Shown here one piece after another: positions 20,872 to 32,429 of a stretch of 46,717 nt of DNA. A program made the translations under genes and the position numbers. The stretch covers positions 1 through 46,717 of the forward strand of contig ADNK01001381.1 in assembly GCA_000320545.1 (NCBI GenBank), read 5' to 3'. The number at the start of each line of letters is the position of its first letter. Position 1 is the first letter of the stretch. Below the pieces are notes generated by a model, which worked only from the letters and a program-made list of their open reading frames with translations, was not told the DNA's origin and did not search any database. Source of the DNA: Bigelowiella natans CCMP2755. Its lineage: Eukaryota > Cercozoa > Chlorarachniophyceae.

Positions 20872-22982
20872 CTAAAGAGCTTTCTCTTCAACCAATTTGT
20901 TGAATACATTGATTAGAAAGCATTTGTCCTTGATTAATTTGCAAATCTCATCAGAATTGTCCATATCGGAGCTCATTTCATGGATTTTCCGCACGAGAAG
21001 GATTGCAGTCCGGGGATTCATATTGACTCTCGTGATTGCAGCTGAAATGTTACACAGTGTATCATCGCAGAACGAGATCAACAAGAATTTAATCTAACGA
21101 AAAGATGCATATGTACCCTCCAGTTTTGTAAAATGGTAAGGCTTGACATTTTCCCTGATCAAAGTCTTATATTTTGAATCTTCAAAGTCATAAACTCGTT
21201 CCTTGAAAAAATTCTTAAACTTGATCTTGGGCAAACCTTCCAACTTCAGGTCTTTTTTCTGTTGAAGAATGAATTAGATTACTAAACCAAACTCGATGAC
21301 GAATCATATGCATGTACACAGAGAAAACACCAAAACCGCACATTGGAGTCGCAGCCCTTCACTTCGATCGGAGTCAAAGATGTTGTGAGAATGTGCAGCC
21401 TTGGGTTTAGGATCATGAGATTCTTGAAGAGTTTTTCACGATCCTCGGCTTTAACGCCTTCTACGTCGTCGATTATCTGGGTACATGAATATGGTTGCAT
21501 AAGAATGTTCAAAGTTGGGAATTAACAGCATTAGCACCAAGAGTATCGGAGGATTATCTTTCTTCCTAAAGAATCCCTTGATCAATCCATAAGGATCACA
21601 ATTTTCAGCTTTTTTCGTGGGAAATGATTCATCCTCGATGAGATTCTCCATGAAATTTTGCATCACTCCGTCTCCACTCTTTGCCCCAGTAACCTAAGCC
21701 ATGCAGAAAACACTTTCAGCAGAAGTCAAATTTTGTGCGTGAGTGCATGATGCCTCTACCCAAAAGATGCCATCAGGTCCTTCTGTGTCGTAGAGACTTA
21801 GACGCCAGGAAATGAACTTAGCCACTGAAGTCTTTCCTATATTCTTAGGTCCTGTGATTTGCACCCAGCGATGACGGATTGAGTTTTTATCATCAAATTG
21901 CAGAGCCGAGTGTAGATTCCGTTGAAGTTGCAGATAGTGATCAGTTCCCCACTTAAGCTGCTCGCAGAAAGGATCGGGATAGAATTTAATTGGGGGAGCA
22001 GGATGCCATGTTTTGATTTTTGCGAAGGGGGGGAAATAAGGTTTAAATGAGAATGCGATGTCATGATTCCCATCTTTAGGCAGCAAAAGACACTCTTTGA
22101 CCTCCTCATAAAGCTGTTCTGCCCTTTTAGTCAACTTTTTTGTCCGACTTTTGTATTCATGATACACATTACGTATTCTAGGGTCTGCTATGTATTTCTC
22201 AAGATTATCAGCCTTTTTTATCAAAACGCCAGCCTCTTTTTTGAGGTCACTGGCCATGTCTTTTAGCTTTTCCTTTGCAGATTTGAATGAGGTAGAAACT
22301 GTAGCACCGCACAGCAATCTCTCGAAAAAAACCGTCTGAAATATCTGCACAGCTTCATTACCCAGTAATTTATTCTTATTACAAACTATTATGTGATCGA
22401 CTACTTTCGAATCAACAAATCCTTTAGCTACAGCTTCGCTCCCGCATGCCGCCAGCATTAATACTTTTAAAGAGCACATCTTTGGAGTTCTTTTCGTCTC
22501 CATAATCAATCGGGAAAACTCATCAGGGCTCACGTATACTGCCTTTCCCCCAGGATTGTCGGATTCGAACTCGAGGTAAGTTGTCTTTCCTTCAGGGTGG
22601 TCGGGTTCCAACTTGAGGCCATGTTGTTCTCTGCAATGAGAACCCACTAGTAATGCGAAGCATTTCGATCGCAGAGCTCTAGAGACATTCTCTTTAGTAG
22701 CTCTCCACTTGGATATGTGAAGCTTGCTGCGTTTGACAACGGTACCATCTTCGTGTTTCGTACAATTCACTTTGCTCATATCTTGCAACATTGTGAGATC
22801 TTTCTCTAAATCCAGCATGGACTTCGGTTTGTCTAATGGCAAAGCAAATGCAAATGCCAAGTGCGCAGGTACTTCCTGAAAAAGATTACAATGCTAAACC
22901 GCATAGATAAAGGTGAACATTAAAGATGGAGACAGATAGTCAACATTCTCTTTACTCCCCCCCCCCCCCCTCCCCCTCTCTC

Positions 22983-23068
<86 letters not shown>

Positions 23069-26000
23069 GCGTGTGCGTGTGCTTGTGTTCTATCTTGCCA
23101 AAAACTAAATATGCTTTCGTGGAACCGAATGGTACCTTAGTGTTTATGAGCGGTTTCACCCAAGCTTCCAATTTCGCATCAAAATCAGTGGCGTTTTTAG
23201 CGTTACGAAGCTGCGATCCTCGTTCCACCCACATTAAATCAATAAACCTGGGTATTAGGATATTAACCCAGCAAAGATTATGTTAGAGACGAAATACAAT
23301 ATCGATCTACTTACACAGATATGCAACGTATAACAAGACATGAATCAAAACTTGACGGTACTCTTCGAAAGTGATTCTTCCACTTGTAATAGCAACAGGA
23401 GATAGGCTCTTCATCAGGCTTGTGCACTCAACGCTTTCCGAAGGATACAATAACTGTAAAATGTAGAATCTTTATTATACTCCTGCTTTCTTCCCCTCTC
23501 CCCCTCCTCTCTCTCGTTGTGTGTAGTATGCATGCATGCATGCATGTGTTTGTGTATGTGTGTGTGTGAATGTAAATGTTTGAACCTCTTCATTCTATCA
23601 ACGTTACTTATACATTCGTATACATCCTCTTTCGTGCTCATAACATGCATCATATATCCAGGTACCTTAAATATTTGCGTTACGATCGTCAATTTGATGA
23701 ACTTCTTGCTGTTATCGTTGCCAAAGTCTTGCGATGAGGATTCACACCGTTGGGTAAATGTGTAACTGCAAGGAATTTATCATGATAACGGAGAATGGAA
23801 AATGTTCTATTCAACATGAAGTCGCTGTAATCTTTCTTTTTTCAATTTCCCATATGTTTAGATTGTCAATCTAATTAACTTCACATTCTACGTATCAAGT
23901 TACCGAAGTGTTGCGTTTTCGAAGAAAATGTCGTAGAACTGCTCCCAATACCGTAAATGCGTTATTTCCACCATTTTGGGGGCTGTATCGGAGGTTTTCT
24001 CAGAGACAACCTTGGTTTCCTTGTTTTTGCAGGCTTTTTCCCACTTGTCATACTTCACGGGATACCTCATCGAACTGCAAATACATGGATAAGATCCTCT
24101 GGTTAAGTCAACAACTCATAGTAGGAAACTGATCTAGCTGCAACATAAATACTACTACAGATTCTGAAATCTTTTGACACAGTCATGCACACACGTACCA
24201 ATCGAAAAGAAGTACGCTGAAATCCAGGGCGTCATTGTTTTTGTACGGCCACTTGTGTACACTTCTGGCGATCTCCAGAATGAATTTCAATATCCTATTG
24301 GACACAATTTGCTGTGGATCTACTATCTTGCGCGTTTTGCTCAATATTCACAAGAGGCACTAATGTAATACCAGTACGTACCTCGCACAGTGTCCAATTT
24401 CAGACAGAACTTCGACATTTATTGCCATTACATGCCTTTTCCTCCCACTAAGAACATATATCTTACATTATATTTTTGTGAGGTTGCGATTGTGGAAGTG
24501 TTAGGCTATTTCAAGACCTTTTGTTTCTTTCTAGCATTGAGGTACTAATCCGGAAACGCAAGGGTTCAAGATATATTTCCGCTTTTCCTTTGCCAAAAAT
24601 CTGATGTAAACAAAGGAGAGAGATAAGTTCAGAGTGACCACAAAATCCTTGCATATGTAAAACATGTCGAGAGTAGAAACTGCCGAATTCTACCTGTTCC
24701 TCTAAGATCATTGGGCTTGTAGCTCCTGAACATAAAAAACAATCGTACAAAAAAATGGGAATATGAGAAGCTTGTGATTACTACTTTTCACTCTCCTCCA
24801 CACACTTTTGATTACCTCCCCGAAGTTCTTTTGTGCGTTTGCTTTCAGACGAGAGCTCCGTGACTGAGTCGTGCACATACCGCATAAACAAATATACAGA
24901 TGGGGAGAGGAATTGTATACATTACTGGACATCGAAGATGTAGAAATTTAATATGTGACTCGAAAATTATGAAGAACACTCTTCTCTGCTAGAGATTGAT
25001 TTTAAACTATGGTAATTGGCATAATAATTCACCAATACCTATGTTCCCGGAAAATGTCTCAAAATAAGACCGCGGCCGAAGGCGTTTGAAGAGTAAGGAA
25101 AACATTCCAACAACTGTGTGCTCCTTTCGATCCATGCTTTCTCCCTTGGCTTGCATCATCGAAGGCACCAAATACTTTTCCGTTCCACCGATCTTGCATA
25201 ATATCATGAACCTATTTGGAGATGCAAAGGAGACGAAGATAGCCGAACAATTAAGGGAGAACCATATTCTTCGCGATTGATGAAAACTACACCGGTATTT
25301 TCGTTTTTCTTCACCAAGAACAGAGGAATAACAGTGTCAATCCATATTGTTTACCAAGCGTCGTACATGACATAAGCATTGGTGATTCCCAATCCAAGTT
25401 CTTTTTTCACGTTTACATTTGGAAAATAAATCAATGCACTACTTCTGTAATATCTTCCGGCTGAACTCATATAGCCTCTTATTTTCGGCTACTTTTGGAC
25501 CATCATCAGTGAGCATTAGGTGTTTTAACACCACATCGTGTATGACTCCAATATCGAGAAATCTACATTATAGGAATATCACACATCTCAATTCAAGTTT
25601 GACTAACAATTTTAATTAGCACTTCAGAATATGTATCTTCCCCAATGTTTGGGCTCTAAATCCATGAAATGTGCTGAACATGATATTGCTTCACTTACTC
25701 ATCCACAAGCTTTCCGTGCTGAGCAAACCTAAATATGTTGGAAGAGACTGTCTGATGAAATCTCATTGGACACAGAGCAATAAAACGAATAAATATGAAT
25801 TTTATAATGTATGTATTACAGCTCTTGATTCTTGTATAATTTCTTGTGCAAGCGCCGATCAAATATCAGCTTCTTCACCAGATCAACGAGGTGTTGCGGT
25901 CGCATTACGATGTGCTGTCGATTAGCATATTCATCATGCGATTTTTACGTAAGTTTCAGAGAAGATTCGATAGGACTGATACTCACGTCTCGCAGGCCAT

Positions 26001-26709
26001 CTTCGTCGAAATATATCGCTACTCCTAGATCATAAAATCTGAAATTTGAGATTTCACGGATGCTATGAGGAAAGTGAGAAATTATTATTCTTCATTTCGC
26101 AACTTACTTTTGCAACATCAAGCGCACTTCTCCCTTATCAACGATCCCACGCTTAAAACATATCTCTTCAATCGATTCCAAAGTAAATATCGCCTGTTCT
26201 GTGGAAATCAGATCGTCGCATACTTTTGTCCATTGGGATGGTACTTCCTCATTTGCCTAGTGTGTCATCCCACAGATGAGTTGGAAGTGCGAAAATGAAC
26301 CATCACGTATCAGTATAATTGTGGCGTAGTTTACCAAATATAAATGAATATTCATCTCCTTTACCTTTGGATTGTTCTTCAGAGTTTCCATCACCTCGTT
26401 ACGCAGTTCCATAATCGTACTGTGCACTTTCTTATCACTCGATCGGAACCTAAAGGCGATGATAACAATACGTGAGATGATGAAATCGGCTAAAGGGTCA
26501 AGACAGAGCAAATCAGCACGAACGACGATGATTGACTGGACAGCATTAAATCCGCTGTACTTGCTGTCAGCAGGAAAGAACACCAAATCCGCAGGTTCAG
26601 AAGACTTTTCTGGGCGCCAGCGTTTACATCGAGGCCACGGAAAGTGTTCAAAGCCCTCAAAAACCTGACGCACACGCATACACACACACACACACACACA
26701 CACGCGCAC

Positions 26710-26753
<44 letters not shown>

Positions 26754-26960
26754 GTTAGAGTAAGAGAGATGTCATATGTAATTACATTGTGGCCTACTAA
26801 TATACCTCTCTCGCCATTTCTGTGATTTGCTGGTCGATTGAGTCGAGGACCTCCAAGAGCGCCTTTTTAGTGGATGGTATGCAAACGTTAACAACGATAC
26901 ATAACTGTACGATACTTACTAACACGTGTATACAATACATAGGAGTACGATACTTAAAAC

Positions 26961-27004
<44 letters not shown>

Positions 27005-30000
27005 TGTGTAGCATGTGTGTTTGAGAGCATTTCTTACCTCTGGGTCATTATATTCTTCGAGTTTATCGATCTTCATTCCCACAAGTATTATTGGCGCCCC
27101 GGGAGCAAACGTGCGAATGTTTTGAAGCCAGAATCTCAGGTATTCTTCTGCCTTCTCTTTCTGCTTCGCTGCCTCGTTACCTAATAGTTTACGTTAGACA
27201 GTATGTAATCTCTTAAAACGTTTTTGTCGTACCTTCTTTCTCTCTTTCTCTCTCCCTCTTTCTCCCTCTTTCTCTCTTTCTCTCTCTTTCTCTCTTTCTC
27301 CCTCTTTATCTATCTGTATAAGTTCATGAAATATGCAAAGGTGCACCCAGCTATTGTAGCCTTTGGATCAGATAGCTTAAAACAAATGATACCTTTGGCA
27401 TCATTCTCTCTCCCAAGGAACTCCTCAAGGGAAAACACCACCATATAGAGGCAATTGTGGTTCAGAAACATTACATGCGATGTGTAGAACACCTCCTGCC
27501 CTGCAAAATCCCAGACCGACACCTGCATTCATTAGGAGGAGATAATTGGTCGAGTGATCACGCAAAACATTCGTAGTCACACACACATACACACACACAC
27601 ACACACAGGCACATACCCGGATAGCTTCCGGATTCTTAAGGGATTCCTGTATAAGCCCGGGTTTTAGTTCCTAATGGTGTTTCAAGGATAATCAGCAAAT
27701 CGCGCTTGGGATGTAATATGGACGTAATCAGTTGCAACTTCACTACATTCTCATCAAGACTCATTCGGCACCTTGAGAAGCGTCTCCTCGACTTCTCCAC
27801 TTCGTTTGTGCAGTTTCTTTGATTCCGTGGCATCTTCATCGACTATACTTTTCTTTGTTGAAGAACCTTTGATATGCTCTTTCCCTTCCACAGCTACTAC
27901 TGCTGCTGCTGTCTCCGTATCCGTTTTCGCATTCTTCACATCGCTGGGAGACTTCCCTTTTTTGTCATATCTGCAAGGAATCTGGGATAAAATCATACAC
28001 CGCACAATGGTCATTGGCATGCATGCAGTATATCTTAATCACATTGACGACTTCATTCAGAAATATTTGGATCTGTCTACCTTCGAAGTATCATTCTCCT
28101 CCTCCTGTGGCCTCTGACTCTTTAAATAGGCCAATCCCAATGCTCTCTCATGATTACCTCCTATGCAAACGACATTTTGACAATTATCCACAGGACAATT
28201 ACTTTACAAAATAAATGGAACTTTACGAACATATCGTAATTACCATGTTCGATAGTCTTAAATATAGTTTCTCTATTGTCGTCTCCCTTAACATCCTCAT
28301 CTGTTTTCTCCACGGTTACGTCATGGACGGTGACATCTGCCAGCACCTGCATATGATAGTGTACAAGGGAAACTGCATGAATACATAAATATTTCCTTTT
28401 CAAAAAACGATTATTTTTTGTATCTATGACATCATAACCGTTGATTCGACGTCGCAAAACTCTTCGCCCTTCAAAGCCTTGTATAACGTCGTTTTACCAG
28501 TATGTTCTTTACCAACTATCATCACGCGAGATCGTCGCCACGGTACCGTGATAGCAAATAGCCTTTTAATAGCCTCCATAGAGAGGGAGTTGTCTGCATC
28601 CTGAGCGCACAAAAAGCCGAATGATGTAGGAGGGCGCAACAAAAGGATTGGAAACGAGAGAAAAGGGACAACAGTTAATCAATTCTTGTTGTCGGGATAT
28701 AATGGATAGCCAAACGCCTTATTCAAACATCAAACATTGTTTATATTTCGTATTTCGTATCTGAGAATTTTAAGACAATCCCTGTCGTTTTGAACATACG
28801 GAATATTTAATCGCATTAGGCATGTACCAAAAATACATCGCATTGGGCATGTACTAAATCATACATTGTTGTTTTGGTTCGCCGTCCTAAGGATTCTGTC
28901 GATACGCTCATTTGCTAAATCCGACGCAGTCCAACCTGGCAAATTCAGGTGCGCGCAGCAAATGATGATAATTCGAACGAAACAGAAAAACAACGAGCGA
29001 ACAAGCGGTCAACTAATTAACCAACATTCTTCGACAACTAGCACCAAACACCGCAATCACCCATAAGCACATACAAGCACACACAAGCACACACGAATAT
29101 AAACATACAAACATATGCACTCAAATAATTAAACACTCTCTCTAACACTCTCAAATCCCTCTTGTTTTTTACATCATCATTACTTGCATCCTCATGATTG
29201 GTATCAAGATTGGTATTTGTCGTTCGTTGATGATGGGACAGTTTGATGGTTTCATTTTCCTCCTCCTCCTCCTCCTCCTCCCCCTCTTTCTTCCTTTGCT
29301 ACTACTCATGCTCTCAATTTCACATGACATCTTCATGCTCATTTGGCGTGATGATTCCTGCTCTTCTTTGGTGTCATTCTATCCCTCAATGTGCATGAAA
29401 GAATCCTGCCGCACTAACTCGAATATTATTACTCACCGTTATTATCCTTCGCCTCGATGTTCGCCTTCGACTCAACCAGATACGTCACGATCCTTTCGTG
29501 TTAACGTCCCGACGCATAGAACAGAGGGGTTTCACCTGGCAAAACAAAGCACCCAACAAATCATCATTCGGAAATGACAGTACATCAAACAACAAACAAA
29601 AGAATCTGCTAAGTTACCAGCCTCATCAAAAAGGCTAACACCAAATGCTATGTACTTCCACAAATGCACACTGTTAAATGCACATCGGCCATTCATGACA
29701 TGAGCAGTATTGGCATCCTCATGATTGGTATCAAGATCGGCATTTGTCGTTCGTTGATGATGGGACAGTTTGATGGTTTCATTTTCCTCCTCCTCTTTCT
29801 CCTCTTTCTTCCTTTGCTACTACTTGTACTCTCATTTTCACATGGCATCTTCATGCTCATTTGGTGTAATGATTCCTGCTCTTCATTGGTGTCATTCTAT
29901 CCCTCAATGTACATGAAAGAATCCTGCCGCACTAACTCGAATGTTCTTACTCACCGAAACTATTCTTCGCCTCGATGTTCGCCTTCGACTCAACCAGATA

Positions 30001-32189
30001 CGTCACGATCCTTTCGTGTCCATGAAATGACGTATAGAACAGAGGGGTTTCACCTGGCAAAACAAAGCACCCAACAAATCATCATTCGGAAATGACAGTA
30101 CATCAAACAACAAACAAAAGAATCTGCTAAGTTACCAGCCTCATCAAAAAGGCTAACACCAAATGCTATATAACTCCACAAATGCATACTGTTAAATGCA
30201 CATCGGCTCTTCATAACATGAGCAGTATTGGCATCCTCATGATTGGTATCAAGATCGGCATTTGTCGTTCGTTGATGATGGGACAGTTTGATGGTTTCAT
30301 TTTCCTCCTCTTCCTCCTTCTCCTCCTCCTCCTCTTTCTTCCTTTATTACTACTTGTACTCTCATTTTCACATGGCATCTTCATAATCATTTAATGTGAT
30401 GATTCCTGCTCTTCATTGGTGTCATTCTATCCCTCAATGTACATGAAAGAATCCTGCCGCACTAACTCGAATTTTCTTACTCACCGAAACTATTCTTCGC
30501 CTCGATGTTCGCCTTCGACTCAACCAGATACGTCACGATCCTTTCGTGTCCATGAAATGACGTATAGAACAGAGGGGTTTCACCTGGCAAAACAAAGCAC
30601 CCAACAAATCATCATTCGGAAATGACAGTACATCAAACAACAAACAAAAGAATCTGCTAAGTTACCAGCCTCATCAAAAAGGCTAACACCAAATGCTATA
30701 TAACTCCACAAATGCATACTGTTAAATGCACATCGGCTCTTCATAACATGAGCAGTATTGGCATCCTCATGATTGGTATCAAGATCGGCATTTGTCGTTC
30801 GTTGATGATGGGACAGTTTGATGGTTTCATTTTCCTCCTCCTCTTTCTCCTCTTTCTTCCTTTGCTACTACTCATGCTCTCATTTTCACATGACATCTTC
30901 ATGCTCATTTGGTGTAATGATTCCTGCTCTTCTTTGGTGTCATTCTATCCCTCAATGTACATGAAAGAATCCTGCCGCACTAACTCGAATGTTCTTACTC
31001 ACCGAAACTATTCTTCGCCTCGATGTTCGCCTTCGACTCAACCAGATACGTCACGATCCTTTCATGTCCACGTCCCGACGCATAGAACAGAGGGGTCGTA
31101 CCTGGCAAAACAAAGCACCAAACAAATCATCATTCGGAAATGACAGTACATCAAACAACAAACAAAAGAATCTGCTAAGTTACCAGCCTCATCAAAAAGG
31201 CTAACACCAAATGCTATATAACTCCACAAATGCATACTGTTAAATGCACATCGGCTCTTCATAACATGAGCAGTATTGGCATCCTCATGATTGGTATCAA
31301 GATCGGCATTTGTCGTTCGTTGATGATGGGACAGTTTGATGGTTTCATTTTCCTCCTCTTCCTCCTTCTCCTCCTCCTCCTCTTTCTTCCTTTATTACTA
31401 CTTGTACTCTCATTTTCACATGACATCTTCATAATCATTTAATGTGATGATTCCTGCTCTTCATTGGTGTCATTCTATCCCTCAATGTACATGAAAGAAT
31501 CCTGCCGCACTAACTCGAATATTATTACTCACCGTTAATATTCTTCGCCTCGATGTTCGCCTTCGACTCAACCAGATACGTCACGATCCTTTCGTGTCCA
31601 TGAAATGACGCATAGAACAGAGGGGTTTCACCTGGCAAAACAAAGCACCCAACAAATCATCATTCGGAAACAACGGTACATCAAACAACAAACAAAAGAA
31701 TCTGCTAAGTTACCAGCCTCATCAAAGAGGCTAACACCAAACACTACACAACTGCCCAAATACACACTTAAGTACACATCAGTTATTCTTAACATGAGTT
31801 TTATTTGCATCCTCATGGTCAACATCAATGAAGGTTGCTGCTGTTTCCTACAAATCCACTAAACTTTAGCCTCTGCATGAAGTGACATCATCATTCGAAC
31901 TCAAGCTCATTGTGCTTCATGAAAAATGTCAACTCCGTCGTCCCCCATCACGAACTTTGCTTGTTTCATGACTGCTCCGTGCTCTTTTCCCATTCATTTT
32001 TTTCTCGTCAACCCTTCGAACATTCTTCGCCCAGAGTCTCGCTATCCCTGCCTCTCTCCGTTCCCAACCAAACTAACCATTTTTATCCTTCTGTTCGATG
32101 TCTGCATTTTTCTTGATCAGCAGTTTCAGCGTAGTTAGGTCATTCTTCTCCACAGCTTCCCAGACCTCCTTGCTCAGTCCGCCTCCCAT
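20872..32189 (-). CDS. Ankyrin-Roc-COR-CHAT-NB-ARC protein, about 37 exons
   Basis: Start 'MGGGLSKEVWEAVEKND' at 32189 (G2, S6: N-myristoylation pattern). Exon 1 32189-32078; ankyrin exons 31631-31533, 31101-31003, 30583-30485, 30053-29955, 29535-29437 (33 aa each, 'GETPLFYASFHGHERIVTYL'), 28935-28865. Roc: P-loop 'VGKEHTGKTTLYKAL' (28600-28439), 28346-28244, 28117-28081, 27970-27772, 27670-27617, 'VSVWDFAGQEVFY' (27522-27393), 'ILVGMKIDKLEEY' (27180-27038), 26862-26806, 26664-26365. COR: 26256-26108, 26038-25987, 25914-25820, 25728-25699, 25562 to about 25354 (junction unresolved), 25211-25039 ('KYLVPSMM'). Linker: 24863-24816, 24725-24694, 24600-24518, 24447-24382, 24294-24199, 24074-23904, 23765-23666, 23453-23317, 23247-23136. 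Exon 22875-21760 holds CHAT ('GSHCREQHG', then 'LMLAACGSEAVAKGF') and the NB-ARC P-loop 'ITGPKNIGKTSVAKF'. Walker B 'ILLIIDDVEG' spans 21693-21538 and 21476-21342; last exons 21258-21148 and 21093-20872. Phases match except at 25.4 kb. A signalling or immune role is inferred; one ankyrin exon has a stop codon. Confidence 0.85.
22989..23082. repeat. (AT)n and (GT)n microsatellite in a Roco-gene intron
   Basis: AT run 22989-23024 followed by GT run from about 23031 to 23082, inside the intron between the exons ending at 23136 and starting at 22875 on the minus strand. A C run (about 22957-22970) sits beside it. Confidence 0.9.
26680..26753. repeat. (AC)n(AT)n(GA)n triple compound microsatellite
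   Basis: AC to about 26703, AT at 26709-26730, GA at 26731-26753, within the minus-strand intron between exons 26862-26806 and 26664-26365. The 3' splice site of that intron lies 15 bp from the repeat. Confidence 0.9.
29170..31830 (-). repeat. Tandem array of ankyrin exon-intron cassettes (about 0.52 kb units)
   Basis: Five 99-nt ankyrin exons (starting on the plus strand at 29437, 29955, 30485, 31003, 31533) are spaced 518, 530, 518 and 530 bp. Introns are duplicated with the exons: the block from about 30182 and that from about 31230 are nearly identical over hundreds of bases and 1,048 bp apart. A two-cassette unit of 1,048 bp was therefore duplicated recently. Plus-strand open frames in each unit are only shadows of this repeat. 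Confidence 0.92.
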
Positions 32190-32429
32190 TCTTCTTCCAG
32201 TTGCCGAATAGTTGGAATGTAACCCCAATGCAAATCTCGAGAAATCTCACCACATGTAACATTGCGATAACTGACACACCTTGATCACCAGGGCGTCGTC
32301 AGGGCGTCATCCGGGTATTTTGGAACAAATGCTGGAGGTTTTGGAGTTGCGACATGAATTTTCCATGGATTTATTAATGACCAACTGCGGAGTCGAGTAT
32401 GCTCAGTATTGTCTTCATTGTTCCTCAGG
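32190..32429. promoter_or_regulatory. Short divergent promoter region (Roco gene / FAD oxidoreductase)
   Basis: Only 240 bp separate the two divergent ATGs (32189 minus, 32430 plus), so both promoters must lie here or overlap the genes. No TATA box is evident. A small direct repeat 'agggcgtc' lies near 32290-32305. Confidence 0.5.

Noticed and set aside
29194-31442. Plus-strand family of similar hydrophobic proteins (starting MHTVKCTSA or MIGIKIGICRS) repeated four to five times
   Set aside because: They are antisense to the ankyrin cassette exons and introns of the minus-strand gene. Their similarity is explained by the DNA repeat, and the minus strand gives clear ankyrin consensus with splice sites.
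29437-31631. CRISPR-like array
   Set aside because: The repeat unit is about 520 bp with duplicated spacers, encodes ankyrin repeats and lies in a eukaryotic gene.
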